Position numbers and translations under genes: made by a program
The notes under the pieces: model-generated
Told to the model about the DNA's origin: nothing
The model's database searches: none
Seen by the model: the letters and a program-made list of their open reading frames with translations, nothing else
Source of the DNA: Spiroplasma citri
GTDB lineage: Bacteria; Bacillota_I; Bacilli_A; Mycoplasmatales; Mycoplasmataceae
NCBI RefSeq assembly: GCF_001886855.1
Contig: NZ_CP013197.1
Coordinates: forward strand, 310,001 to 374,000
Length of the DNA stretch: 64,000 nt
Reading direction: 5' to 3'
Part shown: piece after piece, positions 42,137 through 57,621 of the stretch
How positions within the stretch are numbered: position 1 is the stretch's first letter
Layout of the letters: each line of letters begins with the position of its first letter

Positions 42137-43125
42137 TGCCAGTTGTAAATAATATCCAAGCATTAACACATGCTTTAGATTTAGCGATGGAAAAACATCA
42201 AAATATTGTGATTTATGGTGAGGATGTTGGTTTTGAAGGAGGAGTCTTTCGTGTTACGATTGGTCTACAAGCAAAATATGGTGAAGAGCGTTGTTTTGAT
42301 GCACCAATTGCAGAAGCAACATTAGTTGGAACAGCAGTGGGAATGGCTATTAATGGAATGAAACCAATTGTTGAAATGCAATTTGAAGGATTTTCATATC
42401 CAGCGTTTCAACAACTTTTTACCCATGTTGCACGATTACGTAATTGCTCACGCGGTCGTTTTACTTGTCCATTAATTGTTCGTATGCCAATGGGTGGAGG
42501 AATTCGTGCGTTAGAACATCATTCTGAAGCAGTTGAAGCAATGTTTGCGCATAATCCAGGTCTAAAAGTAGTTATTCCGTCAACGCCATATGATACCAAA
42601 GGATTATTATTAGCAGCTGTTCAATCACCTGATCCAGTCATCTTTTTAGAACCAACGAAGATATATCGTGCTTTTAAACAAGAAATTCCTGATGAATATT
42701 ATACTTTACCAATTGGTGAAGGTTATAAAATTCAAGAAGGAGAAGATTTAACAATTGTTACTTATGGAGCACAAGTTAGTGAATGTGAAAAAGCTTTAGC
42801 ACAATTAAAAGAAGAAGGACTCCCTATTAATGTTGATTTAATTGATTTACGAACAATTCAACCATGAGATCGTGAAATTGTTATTGAATCTGTTAAAAAA
42901 ACAGGGCGAATTCTAGTTGTTCATGAAGCTGTTCGTTCATTTTCAGTTGCATCAGAAGTTATTACAACTGTTAATGAAAAATGTTTTGAATATTTAAAAG
43001 CCCCAGCGGGACGGGTAACTGGTTATGATATTATTATTCCATTTGATCGTGGTGAGCATTATCATCAACCATCAGTTCAAAAAATTGTAGTTAAAATTAA
43101 AGAATTAGTTAACTACCAATTTTAG
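42136..43125 (+). CDS. pdhB: Pyruvate dehydrogenase E1 beta subunit
   Basis: A 329-residue transketolase-type subunit: YGEDVGFEGGVFRVTIGLQ, the ThDP-activating Glu region PIAEATLVGTAVGMA, and RMPMGGGIRALEHHSE. The last third has DLRTIQPWDREIVIESVKKT and the closing VTGYDIIIPFDRGEHYHQP. Its ATG overlaps the pdhA stop, giving coupled synthesis. Confidence 0.96.
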
Positions 43126-43144
43126 ATAGGAGTTGAAAGTAAAA

Positions 43145-45825
<2,681 letters not shown>

Positions 45826-45827
<2 letters not shown>

Positions 45828-45850
45828 AGTTACAGAAGTAACTTTTTTAT
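45826..45850 (+). terminator. Terminator of the pdh operon
   Basis: aaagttac pairs with gtaacttt around 4 bases and runs into T7. It begins inside the pdhD stop codon. Confidence 0.8.
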
Positions 45851-45918
45851 TTAAAAATAATAACTAAAAAGATTAATTTTGTTTGAAAAGTCTGCTTTTC
45901 ATTTAATATTAATTTTGT

Positions 45919-45924
45919 TATAAT
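45919..45924 (+). promoter_or_regulatory. -10 element of the surface-protein cluster
   Basis: A perfect TATAAT 45 bases before the first gene of the cluster, with a weak tttcat 16 bases upstream as a possible -35. Confidence 0.5.
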
Positions 45925-45968
45925 AAACACATTAAATCGGTCTATAAAGTTTACTAAAGGAGATTTCA

Positions 45969-48011
45969 ATGGCAAGAAAACCAGGCAGTTGACATAAACT
46001 TAATAATTTAACAAAAAATGTTACTGTAGTATCACGTAAAAAGGGATGACTTGCTGCAATTTGTGCTGTATTATACCTTAGCGCTTTAATTCCCTCTGCT
46101 TATTTTGCCGTGGCATTTTTAGCAGATATTTTAAATTATGGTGGTATTGAAACCGATGGGCCCTTGCCCGATGTTAATGATGGAGATTATTTTGAAGTTA
46201 ACTTTGCAAAAACAGAATTGCGAGATAATACAATAACAACTCCAGTCTTTGAAACTTATGAAACTCCTCCTGACCCTAATAGTGGGCAAGTTGCACAAAC
46301 TCGTGTTCGTGCAAGATCATTACGATTAGAATATGCTTATAATTTAATTTTTGAAAAAGCACCTAGTTTATATATTGCAAATAATATCTTTTTTAAACAT
46401 AAATATAATCAGCCTAATCAAATTCAAATTTTAGATATTTTTACTGATTCACGAGGCACACAGCGGTTAAGTCTTGCTGATGTGCAGCAAAATCAATTTA
46501 ATTTAATGAAAAATTTATTATTTTTAAAAATCAAATACCAAGGGGTACTACAAAAAAATTTAATTTGAATGCCAACATTATTTGTTGGTAATGAAGGATT
46601 TTTATCAAATTTTTTAAGCTTTAAATTAGGAGAAACAAGAAACAAAGATGATTTAAAACCAATAGTTTGAGAAAAACAAACAAATATTCTAGGTGAACAA
46701 GCTAATAATATTATGATTAATGGTACTAATGATAGTTTAGCGTTAGCAGATAGAGTTTATGCTGCTTATAAAGAACGTTTTGCTGCTTTTTATGCAGAAA
46801 ATAAAGGAAATGATAAAGAATTTATTGGCGATTATAATCCATATAGTAATTTTTCTATTTCAAGTGTTAATCCAAATGACCAACTGTTTCCAAGTACTTT
46901 TATTGATAGTACACATTACATGCTTGATATTAATCGGGTAATTCAATCAGTATATAAAAAAGGTGATTCAGAGCAAAGTTTTGCAAAAACAGATACTCAG
47001 ATTAATGGTAAATATATTCCACAATTATTAATTTTCTTAATTAACATTTTAGAAACATCACAAAATCGTGGTTTAGTGTTACCAACAGAACTTGTACCAA
47101 CAGATTGACAAATTTGATATCAACATCTTCAACCAAAACGTTTAAATGTTAATCAGCCAGAGCAATTTTATTTTATGTTTTTACCACAAGGTGAAACAAT
47201 TAAAAATGTGATTGTAAATCGATTGGGGCAAGAAATTAAAGATGTTTTAAATGGTAAATATTCATTATCAACAGCAATTAGAGAATTGGAAGAAGATGTT
47301 TTGAGCAATCCTAATGGATCAAAATATAAATGAGTTTATGATTGAAATATTTTACCATTTCAATCATATGGAATAATTGAGAAAGCAGATTATACTGTTG
47401 TTAAAAGAACAATTCAAGAAAATAGTGATTTAACAATTAATTTTAATAACAATCAAGCGAAAAAATCAGACTATGTAATAATTGATCAACCATCATTACA
47501 TTCAATTACTAATTTAGTTAATCCTGGTGATCGTGATGCCTATTCAATTAGTAATAAACAGAAACGAAATACTTTATTTACAAAATATTGAAGTGCTAAT
47601 TTGTATGGCGCACAGAAGCCATTAAATTATATTGACATTGATGTTTCAAATATTCCAGGTGATATAACTTCATTCAAAACAATGCTACAAAACCAAATTG
47701 TTAATCGCACATGAGAATTTATCCAAAATATTATTCAGAAGGTAGGAAACAATTTAAACATTAGTGATAATGTATTAGAAATAGATTATGCTAAGGCGAT
47801 TGCAGAAGATATTATAACATTTACACCTTTAAATAATTATCATAATGCTGCTGCTACTTTTAATGAATGATTTTATGCATTGCAAGCAAAAAGTGAAGAA
47901 GAATATAGTAATTTAACTGTTATTGATATTAAATTAGAATTAAAAAAGAAAGAAAATGTTCCACAAAATTTCCAAGTAATTACTTTCCGTTTTAACATTA
48001 ATTATATTTAA
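45969..48011 (+). CDS. Large membrane-anchored extracytoplasmic protein
   Basis: A 680-residue protein of unknown function. A basic N-terminus is followed by one membrane helix (about residues 32-55, GWLAAICAVLYLSALIPSAY), and the rest should lie outside the cell. The ectodomain has mixed alpha/beta character with no known motif; its last 100 residues (FTPLNNYHNAAATFNEWFYA to FRFNINYI) resemble in style the repeat units of the next gene. RBS aaaggag. It is the first gene of the cluster that ends with the RavA/ViaA pair. Confidence 0.7.
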
Positions 48012-48049
48012 AATTTATGTATAAAATATAAAAATGTATATAAAGTGTA

Positions 48050-48055
48050 TATAAT
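48050..48055 (+). promoter_or_regulatory. -10 element of the lipoprotein gene
   Basis: A perfect TATAAT 38 bases upstream of the lipoprotein ATG. Confidence 0.45.
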
Positions 48056-48093
48056 GATAGTAAGTATTAATGTTTGAAAAAGAAGGGATTTAA

Positions 48094-50304
48094 ATGCGTA
48101 AAATTTTAACACTTTTAACAACATTTCTAATTACAAGTGCTTCGATAACTAGTGTTATATCATGCGGAACAATTTCTCCACCAAAAATTGCTGGAAGAGA
48201 AAATATTTCAACAGAATTCACTTTAACTAATAATGTTATTGTTACTGATGACAATATGACTGTAGAAGAATCAATATTTAATCAAGCAAAAAGTGAAGGA
48301 AGGATTTCTCAAGATTTATCCTTAGATTTTTTTGAAATTACTGATGCGGAAAATATGGTAAAACCAACTGCTGCTAATACGCCACAAACTGGAGATGTTG
48401 TTTTAACCGTTCGCCAAGATGAAGATATTCCATATATTGGTTCGATTACCATTCGTTTTACTTTAGTTAAAAAATTGTCAATGGACATTAGTCAAACTGT
48501 TAACTTAAAAAATGTGTGAGATGTAACAAAATATGAAAATGTTGAGGAATTATATAATGATATTTGGGAAAAGGCAGTTGGTAGTTTTAAACCAGAAACA
48601 CCAATTGATATAGAAACTTATGATATCTCAGGTTTTGATTTACCAAGCGTTTATAACACAAAGTTACCTGTAACAATGTTTGCTGAATATAATGGAAAAG
48701 CAAATACGCCAACAAGTCTTTTTAGTGGAACAATTATTACATTCAACTTAAACATTATCAGTTATCGTGCTATGGTTAATTTGAAATTACAACAAAATAA
48801 CTTAGATCCAACATTGTTATATGATTTAGTGTGAAAAGAAGTTAAACAACAATTTAGTGATGATCATGGAGTTTCAAGTGATTATAATGACTATCAAGTT
48901 GAATGAAGTGATATGATAGAACCAGATATTGGTGGCAACACACAATTGAATTTTTTAGCAACACCAAATAATGAAAACATTCATCATTATATGAGAGTTG
49001 AGGGGTTTATTTTTAAAGACCAAATTGAATTACCATCAACAATAGAATTATCAATTCCAATTGTTGTAACTCAACAAGAACGGCCAAATGTTGATAAAGA
49101 TTGAATTTGAAAATTAGCAATGCGAAAAGTAAACATTAATGGTGGCCCAGCATTAACTAATTTTAATACAACAGATTGACAAACAATATTTAGTAAGAAT
49201 TGACCTAATATTGGGCGAACAGAAACAGTTACTTTGCGTGCAGTTAATCGTAACACTGATCCAATGTTTAAAGGCGATGTTAAAATTACATTAAAATTAA
49301 TTAATCAAGGTATTGATCCTGGTTTATTAGAATTAGACCCAATTTTATTAGTTAAAAGTGATAATCATACAACAGATTCAGTCTTACATTTAGTATGAGA
49401 TAAACTTATTAATAATAAAGCATGAAATCCGCATTTATCACGTGATTTAGTGAATTTTAAGCCTGAAGACCTAGATAGATTAAGTAATGCTTTACGAGAC
49501 GCTGAAAACAGTGAAGAATGAGAATCTTATGCAATTAATATTTCTGGAAAACAAGAGGATGCTGGTGGTGACTTTAAAATAACTGTTCACGGTAAAATTA
49601 AGATGGTTAATAAAGCGATAGAAAAAGATGCCATAATTGATTTATCCGATAAAACTTATAACTTTATGCCAAGAAAACAATTTGGTTCAGATAATCAAGT
49701 GTCTTATTTAGTTCATCAAATTTGAGGTGATATTATTAAAAATTCAATATTTACTGCTAACGATGAACAAACTTTTGGTCTTTCAAAAATTCAAACTGAT
49801 TGAAATTACTTTGAACCAATTTATCAACAAATAGATGAAGCAATTAATAAATATGATGCAAATAGTAGTGGCGATAAAATTCCATTAGAGTTGAAGTTTT
49901 CATTTAGAAACAATGCTATTTATACAGGCCAAGTGACTGTTAAATTAAATTTAACAGCAAGTGAACCAATTAATCTTGATTTTAATTTAACAAGTTCAAT
50001 GTTACCAATATTTATTCGTAGTTTACCAACACCATCAGAAGATAAAAAAGAATTGGTAAAAAATATGGTTAATACAATACTATATGATGGAATCATAAAA
50101 AATCCAGACTTAAAAGCACAACAACGAAATATTTTATGACAATTATTATCTTATGATACAACAACGAAAGAATTTATTGAACAATTTAATTTTCCAACAG
50201 AAAGTAATCCACAACGAGAATTAATTATTAACATTAAAACATCATATGGCCAATTCGTTAATGGTTCATTTATGTTAAAAATAAATTTAATTTATCAACC
50301 TTAA
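48094..50304 (+). CDS. Large lipoprotein with repeated domains
   Basis: A 736-residue lipoprotein. The signal peptide MRKILTLLTTFLITSASITS leads to the lipobox SVISC (Cys about residue 27). The mature part is built of about six related units of 100-120 residues. Each has a helix of the form LxxxVWxxxxxxF (LYNDIWEKAVGSF, LYDLVWKEVKQQF, VLHLVWDKLINNK, LVHQIWGDIIKNS) and ends in a beta strand pattern such as VTLRAVNRN or VTVKLNLTAS. This architecture is common in Spiroplasma surface lipoproteins. The partner or ligand is unknown. Confidence 0.75.
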
Positions 50305-50331
50305 AACTCTTCAAAAAAGAAGAGTTTTTTT
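50303..50331 (+). terminator. Terminator after the lipoprotein gene
   Basis: A perfect 10-bp stem (aaaactcttc and gaagagtttt, 6-nt loop) followed by T-rich sequence. Confidence 0.85.
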
Positions 50332-50369
50332 CCTTTTAATAAGGGGATAGTATTTTTAAAAGAAAATGC

Positions 50370-50375
50370 TATAAT
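50370..50375 (+). promoter_or_regulatory. -10 element for the downstream membrane gene series
   Basis: A perfect TATAAT 42 bases before the ATG at 50417. It should drive the run of closely spaced genes that follows. Confidence 0.5.
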
Positions 50376-50416
50376 CATTGTAAAAGAGGGAGAAATTATT
50401 AAATTAGGTGGTATTG

Positions 50417-50986
50417 ATGGAAAAAGCAACACAAGATTTTCAAAAAAATGATGTTCGGTTAACGAGAATGTATTTTACTACGCCAATGGAAATTATTGCT
50501 AGAATTATGATTTTAATAGGTCAAGCAGTTATGTTGGGAGTAATTATTATTGTATCAGCTTCTTTAGCAATGATTGCAACTAGTAAATTACCAATTCCTG
50601 CAGTTTTTAATAATTTTGGTTTAGCTGATGGTGTTTTTCGTGGTCTTACCATTGTTATTGCTTTGTTTGGAATTCTCTTTTCCTTAATTTTTGTAATTCC
50701 AACGTTAATTGTTCGTAATATTAAGCTTCTAAAGGTAACTGGAATTATTTTTAATACGGTTGGATGCATCTTTGTTTTTCTAATGTTAGGATTAAGCATT
50801 ATTGCATATCTTTATATTCCTGTTCGATTAAATTTACCAGGGGTAATTATGGCTGAGATTTGTATGTTAACATTATTTTGAGGTAGTTTTTTATTATGAT
50901 TATCAGCAATTCGTCAGCAAAAACGAATTAACCTTGCTGTTGCTGAAAGTTTAGATTTTAGTTCTAAATTAAAAATAGTTGAATAG
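50417..50986 (+). CDS. Four-helix membrane protein, cluster paralogue 1
   Basis: A 189-residue protein with about four membrane helices (roughly 27-52, 75-97, 105-132, 139-165) and short cytoplasmic ends. Just before helix 1 it has YFTTPMEIIARIMILIGQ (19-36), a signature also found in the genes at 50999, 51772 (weaker) and 55372. No known family. It is separated by 12 bases from the next paralogue. Confidence 0.65.
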
Positions 50987-50998
50987 GAAGGTGTTTTA

Positions 50999-51757
50999 AT
51001 GAAAAAAACAAAAAATAGTAAAACAATAAATCAAGAACAATCAGCAAAAGTAGTGAAAACAATGCAGCTCATTGTTGATAATCGCCCGCCAGTGTTAAAA
51101 AATTTAGATAAAACTGTTATTGATAAAACAGTAAAATCATTAGGAGAATATGAATTAAATCGAAAACAGCAAATTCGGCCATTACCTTATCAATACAACC
51201 TTGAAGCAAGTAAATATTATTTCTCTACTAAGAGTGAAACAATAGCAAGAACTTTAATTGTCTTCTCACAATTATTATTAATTGTAGTTGCACTAATATA
51301 TCTTCCAACATTAGGGCAAGTAGGAGAACAACTTATTATCTCTTTATTATCAAAATTTAAAACTCCATTTACTGAACAAATTGTAACAATTGGTCAACCA
51401 ATTGTAATTGGAATAATTATTTTATTAGCTATTTTATGAATTGCAACATTCTTTTTTATCACAATTCCAATTTTAATTACCAAAACATTAAAAACTGTTA
51501 ATATTTGAACAATTATTGTTAGTATTGTTGGTAATATTAATTGTTTTTCAGTTCTTGGGTTAGCCATTTTACAATTTGTTTATGTTAAGAATTCAGTTGC
51601 CGGATTAAATATTAATACATTTATATTACCGTCATTTGCGATTATTGCTTTTTGTTGTTTTATATTGGGTTGCTTATTTTTAAAAAGTGATCGCAAAAAA
51701 TACCAAATAAACTTAGAAAATGAAATAGCAAATCAAATTAGGGCGCTGAGAGAGTAA
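50999..51757 (+). CDS. Four-helix membrane protein, cluster paralogue 2
   Basis: A 252-residue protein: a charged cytoplasmic N-terminus of about 70 residues, the signature YFSTKSETIARTLIVFSQ, then about four membrane helices and a short charged tail (SDRKKYQINLENEIANQIR). RBS gaaggtg lies upstream. Its third helix region contains TGA-encoded Trp. It is paralogous to the gene before it by motif and topology; function unknown. Confidence 0.65.
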
Positions 51758-51771
51758 GGAGAAAAACTATT

Positions 51772-52485
51772 ATGTTAACAAAAATTAGTTCAAAACGAGA
51801 CGAATTAGCATTGCAATGAAACACACGAATTGAAGTTGCAGCACGTTTATTAGTTCTTAGTTTTTCAATTTTAGGAACTTTTATGGGTTATTTTATTGGG
51901 GCTGGTTCTGCAATGGCTTATAATAATATTAAGAATCTAACGGGTGTTATTTCACATCGAACTTATGAATTACATTATATTATTGCTGGAATTGTTGGTT
52001 TTATTTGTGCTGTTTTTTTCTTTTGTTTTATTGGTTTACCATATTTAAAATTAAAAAAAGCAACTAGTTTTAAAAGCTGAATTATTATTTCAACTATTTT
52101 TGCAACAATATATTACACAACATGTTTTACTTTAGCAATAATTTTTATAAATATGTTTAATACTATTAATAATTATTTTATTGTTGGTTTTACTTTGCTT
52201 ATTATTTGTCTGGTCGTAATTTTTTCGTCGTATTTTTCACTTTGACGTGAAATAAAAAAACAATGGATTTTACGAAAAAAAATTGAGTATTTAGCAGATG
52301 AAGAACAAATGAAAAAAGTAGAAACAAAATTAGCAACTTTAGAATTACAACGTGAACACCTTGTTGAATTAGAAACAATTAAATATAATAAAGAAAAGTA
52401 TAGTTTAAATAATTTAAAGGAAAAAAAGAAACATATTTATGTTCAAAAGCCTGTTTTAGAAGAACAAGAACAAGAAGAAATTTAA
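51772..52485 (+). CDS. Four-helix membrane protein, cluster paralogue 3
   Basis: A 237-residue protein. The signature is weaker (LQWNTRIEVAARLLVLSFSI), then about four membrane helices (for example YIIAGIVGFICAVFFFCFIG) and a long C-terminal coiled coil rich in Glu and Lys (MKKVETKLATLELQREHLVE), probably cytoplasmic. The coiled coil could dock a soluble partner such as the downstream AAA+ protein (inference). Confidence 0.6.
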
Positions 52486-52534
52486 AATCATCTAAACAAA
52501 AAAATATAATAAATAATTAGAGGAGACCCTATTA

Positions 52535-55276
52535 ATGAATAAAGAAGATAACAATAATAATGTCGTGGAAGTAACAATTCAGCCTGTTCGGCGAAAAATT
52601 TCTCGGAAAACAAATTTAAATCTTTTTGCTATTATTGCAATAATAGCAATTATTGCTGGGCTAGGTGGAGTTATTTACTCAATTATTGCTGTTTCTTTTT
52701 ATCATAATAAAAATCCATGAGCAAATGCTATTTTGCTAGATGATAAAATTACAAAGATGGTTAATTCACAATTATCAAAAACATTAGTTGATTCTAATGG
52801 AGTTGCAAAACCAGAGAATTTAACTAGTTATGTTCAGTTTAATGTCGGTGAAAAAGATGGAATTGATATTTATGCTAATTTAACTAATATTCAAATTATT
52901 CAAGATATTTTTGCAAAAAGTAATTGAATTGAAGATAATTTAAGTATTGTTGAAACAATGCTAAAGGGAACAGGTGCTAGTTTATCAGGAACCAAAGTAA
53001 TTTATCAAAATAATATCTTGAATTTAGTTTTGCGACCAAAAATTTTATCTTATCCATATAATGATGGTGATGATAAATATGGTTTGGTAACAGTTGTTCC
53101 AGTGGATTCTCAACAAGGGCTCTTTACATATAAAGTTCGTTTTCTTTTGCAATTAATTGCGACTGATTTTGCTGGTTATTATATTGATTTAAAGAAAACA
53201 TTTGATTATACATATGATACAGTAGAAGGAGTTTACCCAGTTGCTTTAACATTAAGTCAACTTTTAAATTTAATTAGCAATCAAAAAATTATTAATTTAG
53301 TGCAAAAATATAATATTAGACTAGACAGTGGTAATGAATTAATTTTAAATAGTCTTTTAAGTGAATATTATCCAATTGCAAAACCAGATAATAGTATTTT
53401 TATTAATGAAGAAATTGTAAATAAAGATGGTGTTTCTTTTGCACCAATTATTTGAACGCCATCTGCCAGTGACTTAACATTAAATATTAAGTATGATTTT
53501 AAAAAATTTAGTTCATTACAACAATTTGGCGCTAATCTTTTTAATTATCATGATAAAAATTACTCAGCAATTGCTAATATTTTTACTAAAATTGGAATTA
53601 CAATGCCAACATTTGAAAATGTCAAAAATAGTTATGATTTATATGATCGAAACAGTGAAAATACTTTTCTTACTGATGCAATGATTGACCAACGAGTAAA
53701 TTCTTATCGAGGATTTGTGAAAGAAATGGGCGTTGATTCTGATAATATTGCTGATAACTTTAATTATGTTACTAATGATAATAGCCAGTATGTTTGAGGT
53801 TCAGAACATCAAATTTTTTATAATGAAGTTAAAATTAAATTTTTAAATATTAATAACAATTTGGGAAATAATATTTATCGTAGTCCAACTAAAATTTACT
53901 ATGACCAACAACGTTACACTAATACTTCAATTAATTTCCAAGATTTTGATTTAGCGGCAAATGTTAAAAATGTTATTGAAAAAGTTCAATATGATGATTC
54001 TGAATCAGAAATTGATCGCCGATTAACAAATCAAAGTGGAGTTATTAAAGCAAATTTAAAAGATTATTTATTAAAGCAATTAAATAATCCCGATATTAAA
54101 ATTGACAATATTGTGAAAGAAATTACTGTTGGGGTTACACATAATGCTTCTACAATTGAAGAAACAGTTTTTGCAAAACAGGTACCTATTAATGAAACTT
54201 TGCGGGGGAATAATAATAAAGTATATCAAGATAAATTGTTAACCTTACCGAAAATTGACATCACAGTACGTTTTTCTTATGATGGCACTAACAGCAACAC
54301 TTATAATTTATCTTATCAATATGATGTGGCGCCAAAAGTAGTTAAAGATTGACGTGGTGTTGATAAAAATAGTCTTAATGTTTTACAAGGTGATTTTAAC
54401 TTTTCACGGAATTATACAACACTTGACAAAATAACAAGTTTAGAAAATGATTATCGTAAGGAAATAATTAGTGTTGCTAATATATGAGAAAATAATAATC
54501 CGATGGGAGCAGGGAATGGAGATAATAATTATCCCGTTGAATTTTCAAATTGAAATTCTTTTGCAATTAAGTTAAATCAAATTAATGTTGGACGAAATAA
54601 TAACAATAATTTAAGAGTTGGGTCTTATAATGCTAGTGTAACAGCAACAAAAGAATCGTTAAATTATCAAGGAACATTTACAACTAATTTAATTTATGTA
54701 AAAGCAGCACCAATTGAGCATATTACAGTGCAGTCATTGTTTGCAAATAGTTCATGAACACAGCAACAAGCTTATCGACAAATTAAAACTAATATTTTAA
54801 ATCAAGCTGCAAAGTATGGTTTAAATTTAACAGATCGTGATTTTAGTATTAGTGGTATTTCAGAAAATAATGTAGAAAAATTACCAGTTGGAAATAAAGA
54901 AATTATTATTACTGCTTTGGGAAATGATAATGTTGTAACTGGAACGGCAACTATTAATTTAATTGTAAATCCAGTTAATATTAGAAAATATGATAATGTT
55001 CTTAAACTAGGCTTTCAAAAAGTTAATCATTCAATTGGCGAGACAATTAACATTATTTTTGCGCAATTACAACAACCAATTAGGAAAGATGGGTATAACA
55101 TTATAAATCCACGTCAATATTTTGATGTTATTATTTTAACTGAAAATAACCGTGAACTAAGTGCTAATGATATTTTTTTAGTAGAAGGTAAATATTGGTA
55201 TTATATTAAAGTAACAAGTTTTGGAGCAAGATATTTTGATGGAACAATATCAAATAATTTAATTGTTAAAAAATAA
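52535..55276 (+). CDS. Very large membrane-anchored extracytoplasmic protein
   Basis: A 913-residue protein with a basic cytoplasmic start, one membrane helix (about residues 30-52, LFAIIAIIAIIAGLGGVIYS) and a long ectodomain. The C-terminal third contains at least one unit like those of the lipoprotein at 48094 (SSWTQQQAYRQIKTNILNQA through ATINLIVNPVN). The rest is Asn/Tyr-rich and unrecognised. RBS gagga precedes the ATG. It lies between membrane paralogues 3 and 4, so it is probably part of the same complex. Confidence 0.68.
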
Positions 55277-55371
55277 GAAAAAAATAATTTAATTGCCTAA
55301 ATTTAGGGAAAATGTTAAAATATTTACACAAATTAAAATAAAATAGGGTTAAATACCAGAGGGGGAATAAA

Positions 55372-56040
55372 ATGTTTAAAAATAAGCCCACATATGGAAG
55401 TAAATTTCCAGATTTAGAGTTGCTTGATACTGAAGAAGAACGCCGAAAATATGAGGAAGAAGTTAAAGAATTATCTAAACAAGAGCAAAAACGTTTTAGT
55501 TATTTGTCGCCAACTCAGCATAATGATTTTTCACAACGACGAATGTTTTGGGATAGTCCACTTGAACGAGTAGGGCGAAGTTTTATCATTTTTGGACAGT
55601 TGATAGCAATTGTTTTAGCTTATTTTATTGGTCAAAAAGCAATTTTAGTTGCTTTAAGTAATTATCTTGATCCAAATATTAAAGTTTTTGCTGAGCTTTA
55701 TGTTAAAGATCTTTTAAGTTATGGCTTCTTATTTCTTAGTTTATTATTTAGTTTATTATATTTTATTCCGATGGCAATGGCTCGAACTGCGGGTGCTATT
55801 TATGGATGAGGTATTGCATATATTATGTTAGCAATTTTATATTTTTTATTTGTTGAAATTTTATGTGCAATTTTATTGATTTTAGGAAGTATTAAAGGAA
55901 ATCCGGCTGAACCAATTAATATTTGATTACTAGTTTTTATTGTTTTGGTTCTAATAATTACTTCCATTTGAATTATTGGAGCATGCCTCTTGATTGTTAA
56001 ATCAGATGATGTTAAACGAAGAATTAATTTAGAAATTTAG
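55372..56040 (+). CDS. Four-helix membrane protein, cluster paralogue 4
   Basis: A 222-residue protein: a charged N-terminus of about 60 residues ([20 protein letters not shown]), the signature [19 protein letters not shown], and about four membrane helices. A strong RBS (gaggggg) precedes the ATG. It is followed after 13 bases by the RavA-like gene, the clearest link between the membrane series and the AAA+/VWA pair. Confidence 0.65.
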
Positions 56041-56053
56041 GAGAAAAAAGAAA

Positions 56054-57595
56054 ATGATGACACTTACAGAAAGATTAGAAGAATTAACAAAGCAACTACA
56101 GCAAAATGTTTATGAAAAAGAAGAAATTTTTAATTTAGCAATGTTAGCAATGCTAAGTGGTGAATCAATTTTTCTTTTAGGAAAACCCGGAATTGCTAAA
56201 TCATTAGTTTCTCGTCGTTTAAAACATGCTTTTAAAAATGGTACTATTTTTGAATACTTAATGAATCGTTTTTCTACACCAGAAGAAATTTTTGGTCCAA
56301 TTTCAATTGAAGATTTACAAAAAGGAGTATATAAACGTTTAATTGATAAATATTTACCAACCGCAGAAATTGTATTTTTAGATGAAATTTGAAAAGCAGG
56401 ACCATCAATTCAAAATACTTTATTAACAATTATTAATGAAAAGATTTTTCGTAATGCTGGAGTAGATATTAAAGTACCAATGAAATTATTAATTTCCGCA
56501 TCAAATGAATTGCCAGCAGAAGGGCAAGGCCTTGAAGCTTTATATGACCGCTTTATTATTCGTTATATTGCCCAAGGTTTAAAAGATGAGGAAAACTTTA
56601 ATGAGATGATTGCTGGGGTAACTGAATTGGATGTAAAAGTTGATGAGGCTTTACAAATTACACATGAAGAATATGATGTGTGACGAAAAGAAATTAATAA
56701 GATTAAAATAACATCAGTAACCTTTGATTTCATTTCACGATTTCGAAAAGCAATGTATATTGCTACTGAAGGTGAATATTATATTTCCGATCGTCGTTGA
56801 AAGAAGATTGCTCATTTAATGAAAGCTTCAGCATTTTATAATGGTCGTGATACAGTTGACAAAGTTGATTGATTAGTAATTCCATATTGTATTTGAGATG
56901 ATGAACAACAACAAGAAGAATATAATGCTATTTTTAATGAATTTTATTTAGATGCTTTAACATATGATGTTCGTGAAAAAAAGAATCGTTTAAGCAAAGA
57001 ATTAGAAGAATTATCAGCTCAATATGAAGATATTCAAGAAGTTAATAGTCGTAAAAGTGAATATTTAGATGTTTTTGATGGAAAATTACAAGGAACATTT
57101 CATCGAATTTTTTGAAAAAATCAACAATATCCAATTTGTTTTATCCGTGTTGAGGATTTCATTGATGCTCGTCATAATAAAACACAACCAACTTTAATTG
57201 AATTATATTATGGCGAAGATTTAGATAATATGGCAGATGTTTTACAAACAGAGATTAGTTATGTTAATGATAGTACTTTTAAAATTATTAAAACAAATGA
57301 AGAAATTAAAATTGAAATTAAGAATTCAAAAGTGGATAATAATTCAAAAGTGGAAAAAAGAATTTTAGCTATTGAACGGGAAATTGATAGTTTAACAACT
57401 GCTTTTCCTGATGAAAAGGAACGATTATTATCTTTAAATTGTCTCTTTTTTAAAGAACGTTTTACGTTAGCAGTTAACAATGCTTTTAGTGATAGTAAAT
57501 TAAATTTTAATGAAGATGGGTTAGAATTAGAACATTTTTCAATCCCAGAACAAAAAATAAGTAATAATAATTTTGAACAATCAACAAAAAATTAA
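56054..57595 (+). CDS. ravA: RavA-like MoxR-family AAA+ ATPase
   Basis: A 513-residue AAA+ protein of the RavA branch of MoxR ATPases. It has Walker [17 protein letters not shown] (about residues 41-56), the RavA-typical [18 protein letters not shown], Walker [20 protein letters not shown] and sensor 1 [10 protein letters not shown]. After the AAA+ module come a helical triple-helix-like region and a C-terminal extension. In E. coli, RavA works with the VWA protein ViaA and is linked to respiratory enzymes and membrane lipids. Here the next gene is a ViaA-like protein, but the upstream genes are Spiroplasma-type surface and membrane proteins. Confidence 0.88.
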
Positions 57596-57621
57596 GTGGA
57601 TAAAACAAGGGAGGATTTAAC

